Source of the DNA: Thermohalobaculum sp039180675
Lineage (GTDB): Bacteria > Pseudomonadota > Alphaproteobacteria > Rhodobacterales > Rhodobacteraceae
Assembly: GCA_039180675.1 (NCBI GenBank)
Contig: JBCDDC010000023.1
Coordinates: forward strand, 1-64,000
Direction: 5' to 3'
DNA length: 64,000 bases
Of this stretch, positions 43,659 to 53,070 are shown in pieces. The notes under the pieces are model-generated. The model was not told the DNA's origin. It searched no databases and saw only the letters and a program-made list of their open reading frames with translations. The position numbers were made by a program, and so were the translations under genes. Position 1 is the first letter of the stretch. Each line of letters begins with the position of its first letter.

Positions 43659-46600
43659 TCTGGCGGGCTCCTTCCTTGTCGAGGAAGACCGGATCGCAGA
43701 TCGTCGCCTTCATGATCTTATCGCCCTCCAGCGGGAAGGTCAGGGTCTCGCCCATTCGCTCAGAACCGCGTTCGATCAACGCCATGGCGATGGAGTGGTC
43801 CAGTGTCGGCGAGAAATAGGTCGAGGTGACATGGCCGATGGTCTTCATGGGGGTCGCCGTGATCGCATCGACCGCATGGGCGCCGTCTGGCAGCACCTCC
43901 TTGGGATCTTCGGTCATCAGGCCGACCAATTGCTTGCGATCCGAGCGAGTGAGATCCGGGCGTTCCTGGGCGCGCTTGCCGAGGAAATCCTCCTTCTTCT
44001 TCGACACGGCCCAGTGGAGGCCAAGATCCTGCGGAGTGACCGTGCCGTCGGTCTCGTCCCCGATCATGATGAAACCCTTCTCGGCCCGCATTACGTGGAG
44101 CGCCTCGGTGCCGTAGGGCATGATCCCGTGTTCTTCGCCTGCCGCGAGCAGCGCGTCCCAAAGCGCCATGCCGTAGTTGGTTGGCGTCGCGATCTCATAG
44201 GAAAGCTCGCCCGAGAATGAGATGCGGTAGAGCCGGGCGGGGCAGCCTGCGATCTCGGTCTCGATATAGCTCATGAACGGCAGCGCCTCGGCCGAGATGT
44301 CGGCAGAGACCCCTGCCCTCTCAATCGCCTTGCGGGCGTTCGGCCCCGCGACGGCGACCTGCGCCCACTGGTCGGTCACGTTGGTCAAATAGACCTTCAT
44401 GTCCCACCATTCGGTCTGGAGCCATTCCTCGAGATGCCCGTGCACGCGATCCGCGCCGCCGGAGGTGGTGTGGAGGAGGTATTCGTCCTCTCCGGTCTTC
44501 ACCACGACCCCGTCGTCGAACAGGAAGCCGTTCTCGGTGCACATCAGGCCATAGCGGCAGCGTCCGACCTTCAGGCTCGACATCATGTTGGTGTAGATGA
44601 GGTCGAGGAACTTGCCCGCATCTGGGCCCTTGACCGCGATCTTGCCGAGCGTCGAGGCGTCGAGCAGGCCAACTTTTTGCCGTGCATTCAGGATCTCGCG
44701 GGTAACGGCGGCGTGGCGATCCTCGCCTGGGCGGCGGAAGCAATACGGGCGATACCAGTCGCCGACCGGTTCGAAATCCCCGCCATTGGCCGCGTGCCAG
44801 CCATGCATCCGGGTCTTGCGGATCGCCTTGAAGAGCGGCCCCGAGTTGCGCCCTGTGATCGCGCCCATGGAGATCGGGGTGTAGGGCGGGCGGAAGGTGG
44901 TGGTGCCGACCTCCGGGATCCGCTTGCCAAGCTCATCAGCCAACAGCGCCAGGCCATTGATATTGGACGTCTTTCCCTGGTCGGTCGCCATGCCGAGCGT
45001 GGTGTAGCGCTTGGTGTGCTCGACGCTCTCATACCCCTCCTGAGCCGCAAGGCGGACATCGGCGGCGGTCACGTCGTTCTGAAAGTCGACCCAGTGCTTC
45101 GTGCCGTGGATGTACTTGCCCTTCGACGGCGTGAACCAGTGCGGCTCCAGCGGGGACTCCTCGACGGCCTCTGCGGCGGACTCGATCACCTGCGGCTCGA
45201 AACCGGCGGCGCGGGCGGCATCCGCTCCTGCCCCAAGTGCATCGGCAAGGCAGGTATCGTTGCGAAGCTCGCCATTCGAGGCCCCGGCACAGCGGGTGTT
45301 GATCTCACCGTCGGGTCCGAGGGGCGCCGCGCGCTCAGGTGCCGGGCGGAACATCGCATTGGCCTCGTCCCAGCCCAGCTTGCCGCCGCAATGGGAGAAG
45401 AGGTGGACAACCGGCGACCAGCCGCCCGACATGGCAACCGTGTTGCAGTAAATCGTCTCGATGGCGCCGGTCATGCGGCCCGAGCCCGACAGGCGGCCGA
45501 TCTGTACCCCCTGCACCTCGGTCTTGCCCTTGACCGAAGCGATCCCGGTGCGGGTCCTCACCGGAATGCCGCGCTCACGGACCTGCTGCGGCAGGGTGCC
45601 GTTCGCCTCCAGCCGGGTATCGAGCACGGCCTGAACCTTGATCCCAGCATCGTCGAGCGCCAGCGCGGTGCGATAGGCGTCATCGTTGTTGGTCGCAACA
45701 ACGGCAGTCTCGCCCGGGCGCACGCCGTAGAGTTCGACATAATCGCGCACGGCGGAGGCGAGCATGACGCCCGGCACATCATTGAGCGCGAAGGTGAGCG
45801 GGCGCTCGATGGCACCGGTGGCGGCGACGATCTGCTTCGCGCGCACCCGCCAGAGCCGATGGCGCGGGGCGCCCGGTTGGGACGCGTGTTCCGCGACCCG
45901 CTCATAGAGCATTGCATAGCCGTGGTCATACATGCCCGCGCCCATGCAGCGCAGGCGGGTTTTGACGTTCGGCATGGCCTCCAACGCGGCGATCTCGCGC
46001 GCGATCCAGTCGGGACCCGAGAGGCCGTCGATGGTCACACCATCGACCAGCGCGCGCCCGCCCCAGGATGCGGTCTGCTCGACCAGCAGCACCTGAGCAC
46101 CTGAACTCGCCGCTGCCTTTGCCGCCGCGATCCCGGCCATGCCACCACCGACGATGAGGATGTCGGTGTGCGCATGGAAATGCTCATAGGTATCCTGATC
46201 CCCTTCCTTCGGCGCCTTGCCGAGACCGGCGGCCTGCCGGATGAAGGGCTCGTAGACATGCTTCCACGCCGCACGCGGGTACATGAAGGTTTTGTAGTAG
46301 AAGCCTGCGGAGAAGACCGGCACGACGCTCGCGACTGCCGCGTTTACCGCGCCGATGTCGAATTCGAGCGAGGGCCAGTGGTTCTGGCTCTCCGCCGCGA
46401 GCCCGTCATAAAGCTCGGTCGTCGTCGCGCGCTGGTTTGGCTCGAACTTCGGCCCGCGACCCACGCCCATCAGCGCGTTCGGCTCTTCGGCACCAGAGGC
46501 CACGATCCCGCGCGGGCGGTGATACTTGAAGCTCCGCCCCACCATCTTCTTGCCATTGGCCAGCAGCGCGGAGGCGAGCGTATCACCCTGGAAGCCTGAC

Positions 46601-46677
46601 AATGTCTGACCGTTGAATTCAAACGAGAGTCTTTTGGTCCGGTCGATCAGCGGACCACCTTGGTTCAGACGGCTCAT
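43651..46677 (-). CDS. soxA: Sarcosine oxidase subunit alpha
   Basis: A 1008-residue alpha subunit. An N-terminal 2Fe-2S-like domain (GFQGDTLASALLANG) is followed by an NAD-binding Rossmann motif ILIVGGGMAGIAAAKAA near residue 170 and, in the last 380 residues, a GcvT-type folate-binding domain (KVGLLDASTLGKIAVKGPDA). The start ATG at 46677 overlaps the stop of soxD as TAATG. soxD, soxA and soxG are translationally coupled. Confidence 0.95.
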   Translation of the reverse strand: MSRLNQGGPLIDRTKRLSFEFNGQTLSGFQGDTLASALLANGKKMVGRSFKYHRPRGIVASGAEEPNALMGVGRGPKFEPNQRATTTELYDGLAAESQNHWPSLEFDIGAVNAAVASVVPVFSAGFYYKTFMYPRAAWKHVYEPFIRQAAGLGKAPKEGDQDTYEHFHAHTDILIVGGGMAGIAAAKAAASSGAQVLLVEQTASWGGRALVDGVTIDGLSGPDWIAREIAALEAMPNVKTRLRCMGAGMYDHGYAMLYERVAEHASQPGAPRHRLWRVRAKQIVAATGAIERPLTFALNDVPGVMLASAVRDYVELYGVRPGETAVVATNNDDAYRTALALDDAGIKVQAVLDTRLEANGTLPQQVRERGIPVRTRTGIASVKGKTEVQGVQIGRLSGSGRMTGAIETIYCNTVAMSGGWSPVVHLFSHCGGKLGWDEANAMFRPAPERAAPLGPDGEINTRCAGASNGELRNDTCLADALGAGADAARAAGFEPQVIESAAEAVEESPLEPHWFTPSKGKYIHGTKHWVDFQNDVTAADVRLAAQEGYESVEHTKRYTTLGMATDQGKTSNINGLALLADELGKRIPEVGTTTFRPPYTPISMGAITGRNSGPLFKAIRKTRMHGWHAANGGDFEPVGDWYRPYCFRRPGEDRHAAVTREILNARQKVGLLDASTLGKIAVKGPDAGKFLDLIYTNMMSSLKVGRCRYGLMCTENGFLFDDGVVVKTGEDEYLLHTTSGGADRVHGHLEEWLQTEWWDMKVYLTNVTDQWAQVAVAGPNARKAIERAGVSADISAEALPFMSYIETEIAGCPARLYRISFSGELSYEIATPTNYGMALWDALLAAGEEHGIMPYGTEALHVMRAEKGFIMIGDETDGTVTPQDLGLHWAVSKKKEDFLGKRAQERPDLTRSDRKQLVGLMTEDPKEVLPDGAHAVDAITATPMKTIGHVTSTYFSPTLDHSIAMALIERGSERMGETLTFPLEGDKIMKATICDPVFLDKEGARQNV

Positions 46678-46997
46678 TACCAGCACTCCCAACCCGGACG
46701 TTTCTCTTTGATCTTTGCGATCAAGTCGGCTGGCGGCTTTATCAATTGCGCACTGTAAGTGCCGAAGACCTCCAGCGTCACGGTGCAACGGGCAGCATGG
46801 AACCACTTCCCGCAGCCATAGGTGTGGCGCCAGCGCTCGAAATGCACGCCCTTCGGATTCTTGCGATAGAAGAGATAGCTCTCGAAGTCCCGATCATTCG
46901 ACCCGGGACCACAGCGCGTCAGATGCGCCTCACCACCGGGTGTGAGCTCGGTTTCTTCGCATTCGACCCCGCAGTAGGGGCAGATCAGAACCAGCAT
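46677..46997 (-). CDS. soxD: Sarcosine oxidase subunit delta
   Basis: A 106-residue delta subunit with zinc-binding cysteines in ICPYCGVEC and others later (RCGPG, GCGKW), plus a His. CAGGAG lies just before the ATG at 46997. Normally soxB lies directly upstream; here soxB is about 2.2 kb away, with plus-strand genes between. Confidence 0.94.
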   Translation of the reverse strand: MLVLICPYCGVECEETELTPGGEAHLTRCGPGSNDRDFESYLFYRKNPKGVHFERWRHTYGCGKWFHAARCTVTLEVFGTYSAQLIKPPADLIAKIKEKRPGWECW

Positions 46998-47166
46998 TGC
47001 TGTCTCCTGAGGCGCCTGATCGCCTTTCGTGATGGCAGATCGCATGACCACCATGCAACAGGCTGTCTGGACCCGTCACCTGATTGCATATCCGCGACCC
47101 GTCCAAACTTGCGAAAACCGCCGGTTTGCGCCACTTTAGGGTGAGCGAGCCAGGAAGGGAGTGGGT

Positions 47167-47391
47167 ATGGCTGAATTCAAGAAAGCACCCGGCGCCGAGA
47201 AGGAAGATGCCTCGGCCGGCTCTGAACTTATGACGATGACCGTCGACCTGATGGGCACGACGATCCCGGCATGGATGCTTGTCGCGGGGATCGGGATTCT
47301 GGCCTTCGGCTTCTTCGTCTACGGCATGTGGGAACGCGACCCAAGGCCCGAGGATATCGAGGAATTCCATCCGAAACACCGCGGCGAGTAA
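47167..47391 (+). CDS. Small one-TM protein A, MAxFxKxP family
   Basis: A 74-residue protein with an N-terminal MAEFKKAP, a single TM segment (about 34-56) and an acidic/charged C-terminal tail. GGAAGGGAG lies upstream; a GTG six bases earlier is an alternative. It is divergent from soxD. The first eight residues match two downstream small proteins. Confidence 0.68.
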   Translation: MAEFKKAPGAEKEDASAGSELMTMTVDLMGTTIPAWMLVAGIGILAFGFFVYGMWERDPRPEDIEEFHPKHRGE

Positions 47392-47522
47392 CGCGGAACC
47401 CGAATTTCTCACAAAACTGTGACAATTGTCATGGCCCGCCCTCCGCGACTCAGGTATTTTTCGTCGTGGTGGTTGTGTTTTGGGTGGTAAATCTGGGAGC
47501 GAGCTTATGCGTGTGAGGAAGC

Positions 47523-47690
47523 ATGGCAAAGTTCGTGAAAGCTCCGGAGGTTGGTGAGTCTTCCATCCAGCTGATGAGTGTGGTTCGGGGCGGCGAGGCG
47601 GATGCCGGAACGACGATGATGCTGGGCCTGGTCGCCCTGCTGATCATCGCAGCCGTCGGTTTCATGATCTCTGGACGACGAATACGCTAG
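47523..47690 (+). CDS. Small one-TM protein B, MAxFxKxP family
   Basis: A 55-residue ORF: MAKFVKAPEVGES, a short linker, then a TM (about 32-50, MMLGLVALLIIAAVGFMI) and a GRRIR end. GAGGAAGC lies directly before the ATG at 47523. The N-terminus is nearly identical to protein C. Its small size means automated gene calling often misses it. Confidence 0.7.
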   Translation: MAKFVKAPEVGESSIQLMSVVRGGEADAGTTMMLGLVALLIIAAVGFMISGRRIR

Positions 47691-47848
47691 CGCCGCTGGC
47701 GCGGCCTGACAGTGCGGATCGAGCACGCTAGGAAGCGTGTCTCGGGCACGACGGGCGTGACCCCGCTCAGGTCGCGCCGTGCGCATCTTCCCATAATCTG
47801 ATATGATCTACCAACGTATCGACGTGATTTCGCGTATTCGGAGGGTGG

Positions 47849-48148
47849 ATGGCGAAGTTCGTAAAAGTGCCGCAGTCGGACCCGGCGCCCGAACAGGGCG
47901 CTGCGGGATCGTTTGCCGGTTTCGACCTGACCTCATGGTTCGCCATGTGGAACGACGCACCGATCACGCATCAGATCGGCCTGGTTCTGCTGCTCATGTT
48001 CTTTGCCCGGCTTCTGTTCGGCTTCGTCTTCGCGCTCTTCGGCCCACGCCGTGAGCGCAATGACACGGCAACCACCGGCGACCATGGCGGCTGGGATTAC
48101 GGCGAAACATGGAACGACGGCGGAGATGGCGGGAGAAACCGGAACTGA
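47849..48148 (+). CDS. Small one-TM protein C, MAxFxKxP family
   Basis: A 99-residue protein starting MAKFVKVPQSDPAPEQG, with a TM (about 43-66) and a Gly/Asp/Asn-rich hydrophilic tail. GGAGGG lies before the ATG. It is the third of three genes sharing the MAxFxKxP start. The M48-like gene follows 171 bases later; that gap shows no gene. Confidence 0.72.
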   Translation: MAKFVKVPQSDPAPEQGAAGSFAGFDLTSWFAMWNDAPITHQIGLVLLLMFFARLLFGFVFALFGPRRERNDTATTGDHGGWDYGETWNDGGDGGRNRN

Positions 48149-48319
48149 TCCGCGCGCCGCTCTCCAATCAGGTTCTTATAGAGCGCTGTTACTGTCGAAG
48201 TCTCCAGAGTGCCGCCGAAAACGCCCTTTCCCGCGACTGGAATGTAGCAAGTCTCACTGAGAGACGAATCGATCCACGGTAGGAGCTTTCTCACTTGCTC
48301 TCGCAAAAGGAGAAAGAGA

Positions 48320-49189
48320 ATGCCGATTACAAAGAAGGAACTCGACTCCCTTCGCCATCCGACGGAAGCGGGCCGGTATCGTTTGACGGTCTTCGTGCTT
48401 GCTCCTGTCGCGCTGCTGGCCGCGGCCATCATCATCGGCTCGTTCGGTACCGTGCTTCTGATCGTGCCCTTCGTGCTGTTTGGCCTTTGGTTCTCGCTGA
48501 AGCTCTACACGGCGTACTTCATCAACAACGCGGTGAAAGTGACCCCACGCTCGTTCCCCGAAGCCCATGCCGCGATCGTGGAGGCCAAGGAGCTTTTCGG
48601 GTTCAAGGGCAAGGTCGACGCCTATGTGGTTCAACAAGGCGACTACAACGCGATGCTGATGCCGCTTCTGAGCCGCAAGCTGCTGATCCTGAATTCCGAG
48701 CTGTTCAAGGACGGCAATTCGCAGGCCGAGATCCGTTTCATCGTAGGCCGCTTCGTGGGCGGGCTCGCCTCAAAGCAATTCCGTTTCGGCTGGCTCCAGG
48801 CCTTCCTGAACGGTGTCGAGAAGCTGGTCGTTCTGAACCTGTTGCTCACGCCGTATGAGCGTTCGGTGAAGCTTTCGGGGGATCAGATGGGTCTCTACAT
48901 GATCGGTGGTGATCTACCGTCGGCCGTGAACGCGATGATAAAGCTGATCCTCGGCTCGGACGCGGCCGGACGCGCGAATGTTGCCTCGTTCCTCGACCAG
49001 GAACAGAGCGGCGGGCATGGGTTCTTCCCCTGGCTGACCCGCGCGATGTCGCACTTCCCGCATCACACGACCCGTGTCGCCAATCTGGTACGGTTTGCTA
49101 GTGAGCGCTACCAGGACCAGGCCGAAGCGTTCAAGCGGATTGCGCTGGCGGAAGACAAGGCTCAGAGCCTAGCGGTTGCCGCCGAGTGA
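48320..49189 (+). CDS. M48-type peptidase homologue lacking the zinc ligands
   Basis: A 289-residue protein. Two TM segments (about 21-68) precede a domain laid out as in M48 (HtpX/Ste24-like) proteins. At the HExxH position the sequence reads I-V-G-R-F-V-G-G (141-148), so both His and the catalytic Glu are absent (R144, F145, G148). The third ligand region reads S-V-K-L-S-G-D (182-188) where an E-x-x-A-D would be expected. The C-terminal block with SHFPHHTTRVANLVRFAS resembles the M48 TLFSTHP-type end. It is probably a pseudoprotease with a scaffold role. GGAGAAAGAG precedes the ATG. Confidence 0.75.
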   Translation: MPITKKELDSLRHPTEAGRYRLTVFVLAPVALLAAAIIIGSFGTVLLIVPFVLFGLWFSLKLYTAYFINNAVKVTPRSFPEAHAAIVEAKELFGFKGKVDAYVVQQGDYNAMLMPLLSRKLLILNSELFKDGNSQAEIRFIVGRFVGGLASKQFRFGWLQAFLNGVEKLVVLNLLLTPYERSVKLSGDQMGLYMIGGDLPSAVNAMIKLILGSDAAGRANVASFLDQEQSGGHGFFPWLTRAMSHFPHHTTRVANLVRFASERYQDQAEAFKRIALAEDKAQSLAVAAE

Positions 49190-49233
49190 TCTGACCAAAT
49201 TCTCCCGCGCGAGAGCGCGGGAGACGGTTTCAA

Positions 49234-50478
49234 TCAGTGAGCCACGGCCGCGGCGACACTCTCGTCGATCATCCGGCCTTCCGTGAAGCGGTCGAGGCCG
49301 AAGGGGCCGGCGATGGGGTCTTCGCCCTTGGCGATCAATCCCGCAGTGGCCCAGCCTGACCCCGGGATCGCCTTGAACCCGCCGGTGCCCCAGCCGCAGT
49401 TGATGAAGATCCCGTCCACCGGGGTTTTCCCGATGATCGGTGAGCGGTCGCCGGTCATGTCCACGATCCCGCCCCACTGGCGCAGCATCTTGAGGCGCGA
49501 GATGATAGGGAAGGTCTCGGTCAGCGCGCGCACGGTTTCCTCGACATGCTGGAAGGACCCGCGTTGGGTGTAGTTGTTGAACCCGTCGGCGCCGCCGCCG
49601 ATGACCATCTCGCCCTTGTCGGACTGGCTCATATAGCCGTGTACGGTGTTGGCCATGACGACGATGTCCATGCAGGGCTTGATCGGTTCGGAGACCAGGG
49701 CCTGTAGGGCAACGCTTTCCACCGGCATGCGGAACCCGGCCATCTCGGCCAGAACGCCGGTATGGCCCGCGACGACGATGCCGAGCTTTTCGCACTGGAT
49801 CGGGCCGCGCGAGGTCTGGACACCCATGACCTTGCCGTTCGAGGAGTCGATGCCGGTCACTTCGCATTGCTGAATGATGTCGACCCCCAGCGAGGAGGCC
49901 GCGCGGGCATAACCCCAAGCCACCGCGTCATGGCGCGCCGTGCCGCCGCGCGCCTGCCAGAGCCCGCCGAGCACCGGGTAGCGCGGGCCGTCGATGTTGA
50001 TGATCGGGCAAAGCTGCTTGATCCGGTCCGGATCGACCATCTCGCTCTCGATCCCGGCGAGGCGGTTTGCGTGGCTGGTCCGCTTCCACGCGCGCAACTC
50101 ATGCTCGGTCTGCGCCAGCATGAGGACACCGCGCGGACTGAACATGATGTTGAAATTGAGCTGCTGGCTGAGATCCTCGTAGAGACTACGGCTCAACTCG
50201 AAAATCGCGGCTGAGGGAGGCTGCAAGTAGTTCGAGCGGATGATCGTGGTGTTGCGCCCGGTATTGCCACCACCGAGCCAGCCTTTCTCGAGCACCGCGA
50301 CATTGGTGATGCCATGGTTCTTGGCGAGGTAGTAGGCGGTCGCCAGCCCATGGCCGCCACCACCGACGATGACGACGTCATATCTGCCCTTCGGTTCCGG
50401 ATTGCCCCAGGCGCGCTCCCATCCCTGGTGGTAGCGGGCGGCCTCACGGGCGACGGCGAATTCCGAATAGCGTTGCAT
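49234..50478 (-). CDS. soxB: Sarcosine oxidase subunit beta
   Basis: A 414-residue FAD-dependent beta subunit. The dinucleotide motif is VVIVGGGGHGLATAYYLA, followed by GGGNTGRNTTIIRSN. Catalysis uses FAD and the His-linked FMN; the HDAVAWGYARAA segment lies in the region of the FMN-binding His. Length matches other SoxB proteins. GAGGAGAGG lies before the ATG. It is separated from soxD by the four plus-strand genes. Confidence 0.95.
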   Translation of the reverse strand: MQRYSEFAVAREAARYHQGWERAWGNPEPKGRYDVVIVGGGGHGLATAYYLAKNHGITNVAVLEKGWLGGGNTGRNTTIIRSNYLQPPSAAIFELSRSLYEDLSQQLNFNIMFSPRGVLMLAQTEHELRAWKRTSHANRLAGIESEMVDPDRIKQLCPIINIDGPRYPVLGGLWQARGGTARHDAVAWGYARAASSLGVDIIQQCEVTGIDSSNGKVMGVQTSRGPIQCEKLGIVVAGHTGVLAEMAGFRMPVESVALQALVSEPIKPCMDIVVMANTVHGYMSQSDKGEMVIGGGADGFNNYTQRGSFQHVEETVRALTETFPIISRLKMLRQWGGIVDMTGDRSPIIGKTPVDGIFINCGWGTGGFKAIPGSGWATAGLIAKGEDPIAGPFGLDRFTEGRMIDESVAAAVAH

Positions 50479-50667
50479 TGCGCCTCTCCTCGGGTTCTCA
50501 CACCTTCAAGGTGCCCGCATAAGGCCGCCTGTTCAACCGTGCAGCGGGCTTTGCGGCTGATCAATGTCAGGGGGCGACATCGCTTTTCGCGATTTTCGTG
50601 AGACAATAGAGACATTGCGGCGTTCGATGAGGATCGTTACCTCATGGGGCGGATAACGGGAGACGTC

Positions 50668-52221
50668 ATGGGTACCTTTATCGCAATCGCTGCCGTCGCA
50701 GCCCTGGCCACCGGTGTGATCCTGGTCTGGCCCATGCTGCGGAGCCAGGGAAATGCGCGCGTCCGCGCCGAGTTTGACACAGCCCTCTACCGCGATCAGT
50801 TGGCCGAGATCGACCGCGACCTGGAACGCGGCACGGTGACTGAGAGCGAGGCTGAGGGAGCGAAGGCCGAGATCTCGCGCCGCCTGCTTGCCGCCGCCCG
50901 CGAGGCGAAGCTCTCCACCGGGATCGGCGAGGCGCCGCGGATGAGTTCCGGCATGGTCGCGGGCCTCTCGATCCTGGCGGTACCGATCGCCGCAGCGGGC
51001 TTTTATTTCGCCAATGGCGCGCCCGGACAGCCCGACATGCCGTTCGATGGGCGCGCCCAGGTGGCGCAGGCCACGCCGGGGCAGCAAGGCGGGCGGCCCA
51101 CGCAGGAACAGGCCGAGCAGTTCGCGCCCGAGCGCGAGGTCACGGCCCGCCCCGACCAGGCGGAGTACGCGGCGCTGGTCGAGCGGCTGGAGGAGCGGAT
51201 CGACTCCACCCCAAACGACGCCCGCGGCCTGCGTCTGCTCGCGACCAGTTACATGCAGCTCGAGCGGTATGCGGATGCCTGGCGGGCCTTCGACCGGCTG
51301 ATCGGCGTGATCGGGATCGAACACGCCGAGGCGGATCTCTTCGCCCAGATGGCCGAGGGGATGATCCTCGCCGCAGGCGGCTATGTCTCGCCCGAAGCGG
51401 AGCAGATGATCGGCGCGGCGCTGGAGCGGGACAACAGGAACTTCGTGGCACGCTACTATGCGGGCCTCTCGCTCAGCCAGAACGGAATGATGCCGGAGGC
51501 GATCCGGGTCTGGCAGGACTTGCGCGCCGAGGCCCCGGCGGACGCGCCCTGGCTGCCCTGGCTTGACGATATGCTGGGCCGGGCACTCGAATTCCAGAAC
51601 CGCGGCATGGCAGGTCTGGGCGGCCCGAGCCAGGATGAGATCGCCGCCGCAGAGGGTCTCTCGGAAGAAGAACGCAATATGATGGTCAACGACATGGTCC
51701 AGCGGCTGGAGGACCGGCTGCGGGATCAGGGCGGCTCGGCGCAGGAATACGCGCAGCTCATCGCCTCGCGCACCGTGCTCGAGGAGTGGGACAAGGCAGA
51801 GGACGCGCTGGAACTCGCCCGGGCGGAGTTGAGTGGCGAAGAACTTGCCGCGGTTGAGCGGCGGGCGGCTGAGCTTGGCGTCGGTGGCGCCGCGCGTCTG
51901 CCTCTGCCGGATCAGGAAGAACAACCCGACCAGCAGGCCACCCTGCCCGGCCCGACGGCGGCCGATATCGAGGCCGCGGCGGAGATGACCGTCGAAGATC
52001 GCCAGGAGATGATCCTGACCATGGTCTCCCGCCTCGAAGAGCGCCTGATGACTGAGGGCGGCGACAGCAACCAGTGGTTCCGGCTGATGAATTCCTATGT
52101 GCAGCTCGGCATGATGGAGGAAGCGTCGCGGGTCTACGACCTCAGCCAGGAGAGGCTCTCGGGCCAGGAGGCGGGCTTCCTGCGCGAACAGGCGCTGGTG
52201 ATGGGCGTCATCGGCCAATGA
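50668..52221 (+). CDS. ccmI: c-type cytochrome biogenesis protein CcmI
   Basis: A 517-residue apocytochrome chaperone. Two TM segments at the N-terminus (about 2-22 and 95-112) flank a leucine-zipper-like loop (YRDQLAEIDRDLERG). A large periplasmic TPR-like region follows from about residue 165, with repeated units ending in YDLSQERLSGQEAG. It presents apocytochromes to the heme ligation complex (CcmF, CcmH). The ATG at 50668 is chosen because GGGAGACGTC lies before it. ruvX starts within its stop codon. Confidence 0.92.
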   Translation: MGTFIAIAAVAALATGVILVWPMLRSQGNARVRAEFDTALYRDQLAEIDRDLERGTVTESEAEGAKAEISRRLLAAAREAKLSTGIGEAPRMSSGMVAGLSILAVPIAAAGFYFANGAPGQPDMPFDGRAQVAQATPGQQGGRPTQEQAEQFAPEREVTARPDQAEYAALVERLEERIDSTPNDARGLRLLATSYMQLERYADAWRAFDRLIGVIGIEHAEADLFAQMAEGMILAAGGYVSPEAEQMIGAALERDNRNFVARYYAGLSLSQNGMMPEAIRVWQDLRAEAPADAPWLPWLDDMLGRALEFQNRGMAGLGGPSQDEIAAAEGLSEEERNMMVNDMVQRLEDRLRDQGGSAQEYAQLIASRTVLEEWDKAEDALELARAELSGEELAAVERRAAELGVGGAARLPLPDQEEQPDQQATLPGPTAADIEAAAEMTVEDRQEMILTMVSRLEERLMTEGGDSNQWFRLMNSYVQLGMMEEASRVYDLSQERLSGQEAGFLREQALVMGVIGQ

Positions 52222-52697
52222 TCGCCGGAGACCTCGCCGAGTTTGCCGAGTTCAGCGGGCCGCTGATGGGGCTTGACCTCGGCACCAAGACGATCGGGGT
52301 CGCCGTGTCAGACGGGCTGCGCCTGACGGCCACCGGGATCGAGACCATCCGGCGCAAGAAGTTCACGAGCGACGTGGCGCGGCTCGCTGAACTGATCGCG
52401 GATCGCGGCATCTCCGGCATCGTGCTCGGCCTTCCACGAAACATGGACGGCTCGGAAGGGCCGCGCTGCCAGGCCACGCGCGCCTTCGCCCGCAATCTGG
52501 ACGGTGTGATCGCCCTGCCAATCGCGTTCTGGGACGAGAGGCTCTCCACCGTTGCTGCCGAACGGGCGCTGCTGGAGGCGGATTCCTCCCGAAAACGTCG
52601 CGCCGATGTCATAGACACCGTCGCCGCGGCCTATATCCTTCAAGGTGCGCTGGACCGGCTGAGCCAGATTGCACGGGCAGAAACAGGCGGGCGATGA
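52218..52697 (+). CDS. ruvX: Holliday junction resolvase-like protein RuvX/YqgF
   Basis: A 159-residue YqgF/RuvX nuclease-fold protein implicated in rRNA 5' end maturation and DNA repair. The signature MGLDLGTKTIGVAVSD is near residue 17, followed by LGLPRNMDGSEG and WDERLSTVAAERAL. ATGA overlaps couple it to ccmI upstream and to DUF1289 downstream. Confidence 0.95.
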   Translation: MIAGDLAEFAEFSGPLMGLDLGTKTIGVAVSDGLRLTATGIETIRRKKFTSDVARLAELIADRGISGIVLGLPRNMDGSEGPRCQATRAFARNLDGVIALPIAFWDERLSTVAAERALLEADSSRKRRADVIDTVAAAYILQGALDRLSQIARAETGGR

Positions 52698-52933
52698 CCG
52701 ACGAGATCTGGAAACGCGACGAGATCGAGAGCCCCTGCGTGAAGATCTGCGTGCTCCATCCGGAGGCGCGAATCTGCATCGGCTGTCACCGCACGGGCAA
52801 TGAGATCGCCCGGTGGGGCGCGCTGACCGCGGAAGAACGTAGCGAAATCATGGCAGAACTCCCCGCGCGCGGTTCCAGATTGGCACAGCGCAAGGGCGGC
52901 CGCGCAAATCGGAGGCACAGAATTTCGTCATAA
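52694..52933 (+). CDS. DUF1289 protein (Cys-rich)
   Basis: A 79-residue protein with the DUF1289 cysteine pattern: SPCVKICVLHPEARICIGCHRT. This fits a small metal-binding motif. Function unknown. ATGA overlap with ruvX indicates coupling; DUF1289 proteins are frequent passengers in such operons. Confidence 0.88.
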   Translation: MTDEIWKRDEIESPCVKICVLHPEARICIGCHRTGNEIARWGALTAEERSEIMAELPARGSRLAQRKGGRANRRHRISS

Positions 52934-53070
52934 ATACCTACTAGCTTGCGAACCGTTGATTGGAGACTTGCCTTGTGGTTGTGCTATAGGCAGCTTTGGG
53001 TGCGGGTTGGCGAACTCGCAAACACCGTGGGGGTGGTACGGTACGCGGGAGAGGAGCGAAGCGGGATTTC

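Noticed and set aside
44434..46104. 556-codon open frame on the plus strand opposite soxA
   Set aside because: Antisense to soxA; no start context or protein motif, and the composition is that of a mirrored codon pattern.
50533..52218. 561-codon minus-strand frame opposite ccmI
   Set aside because: Antisense to ccmI, no recognisable domain and no ribosome-binding site.
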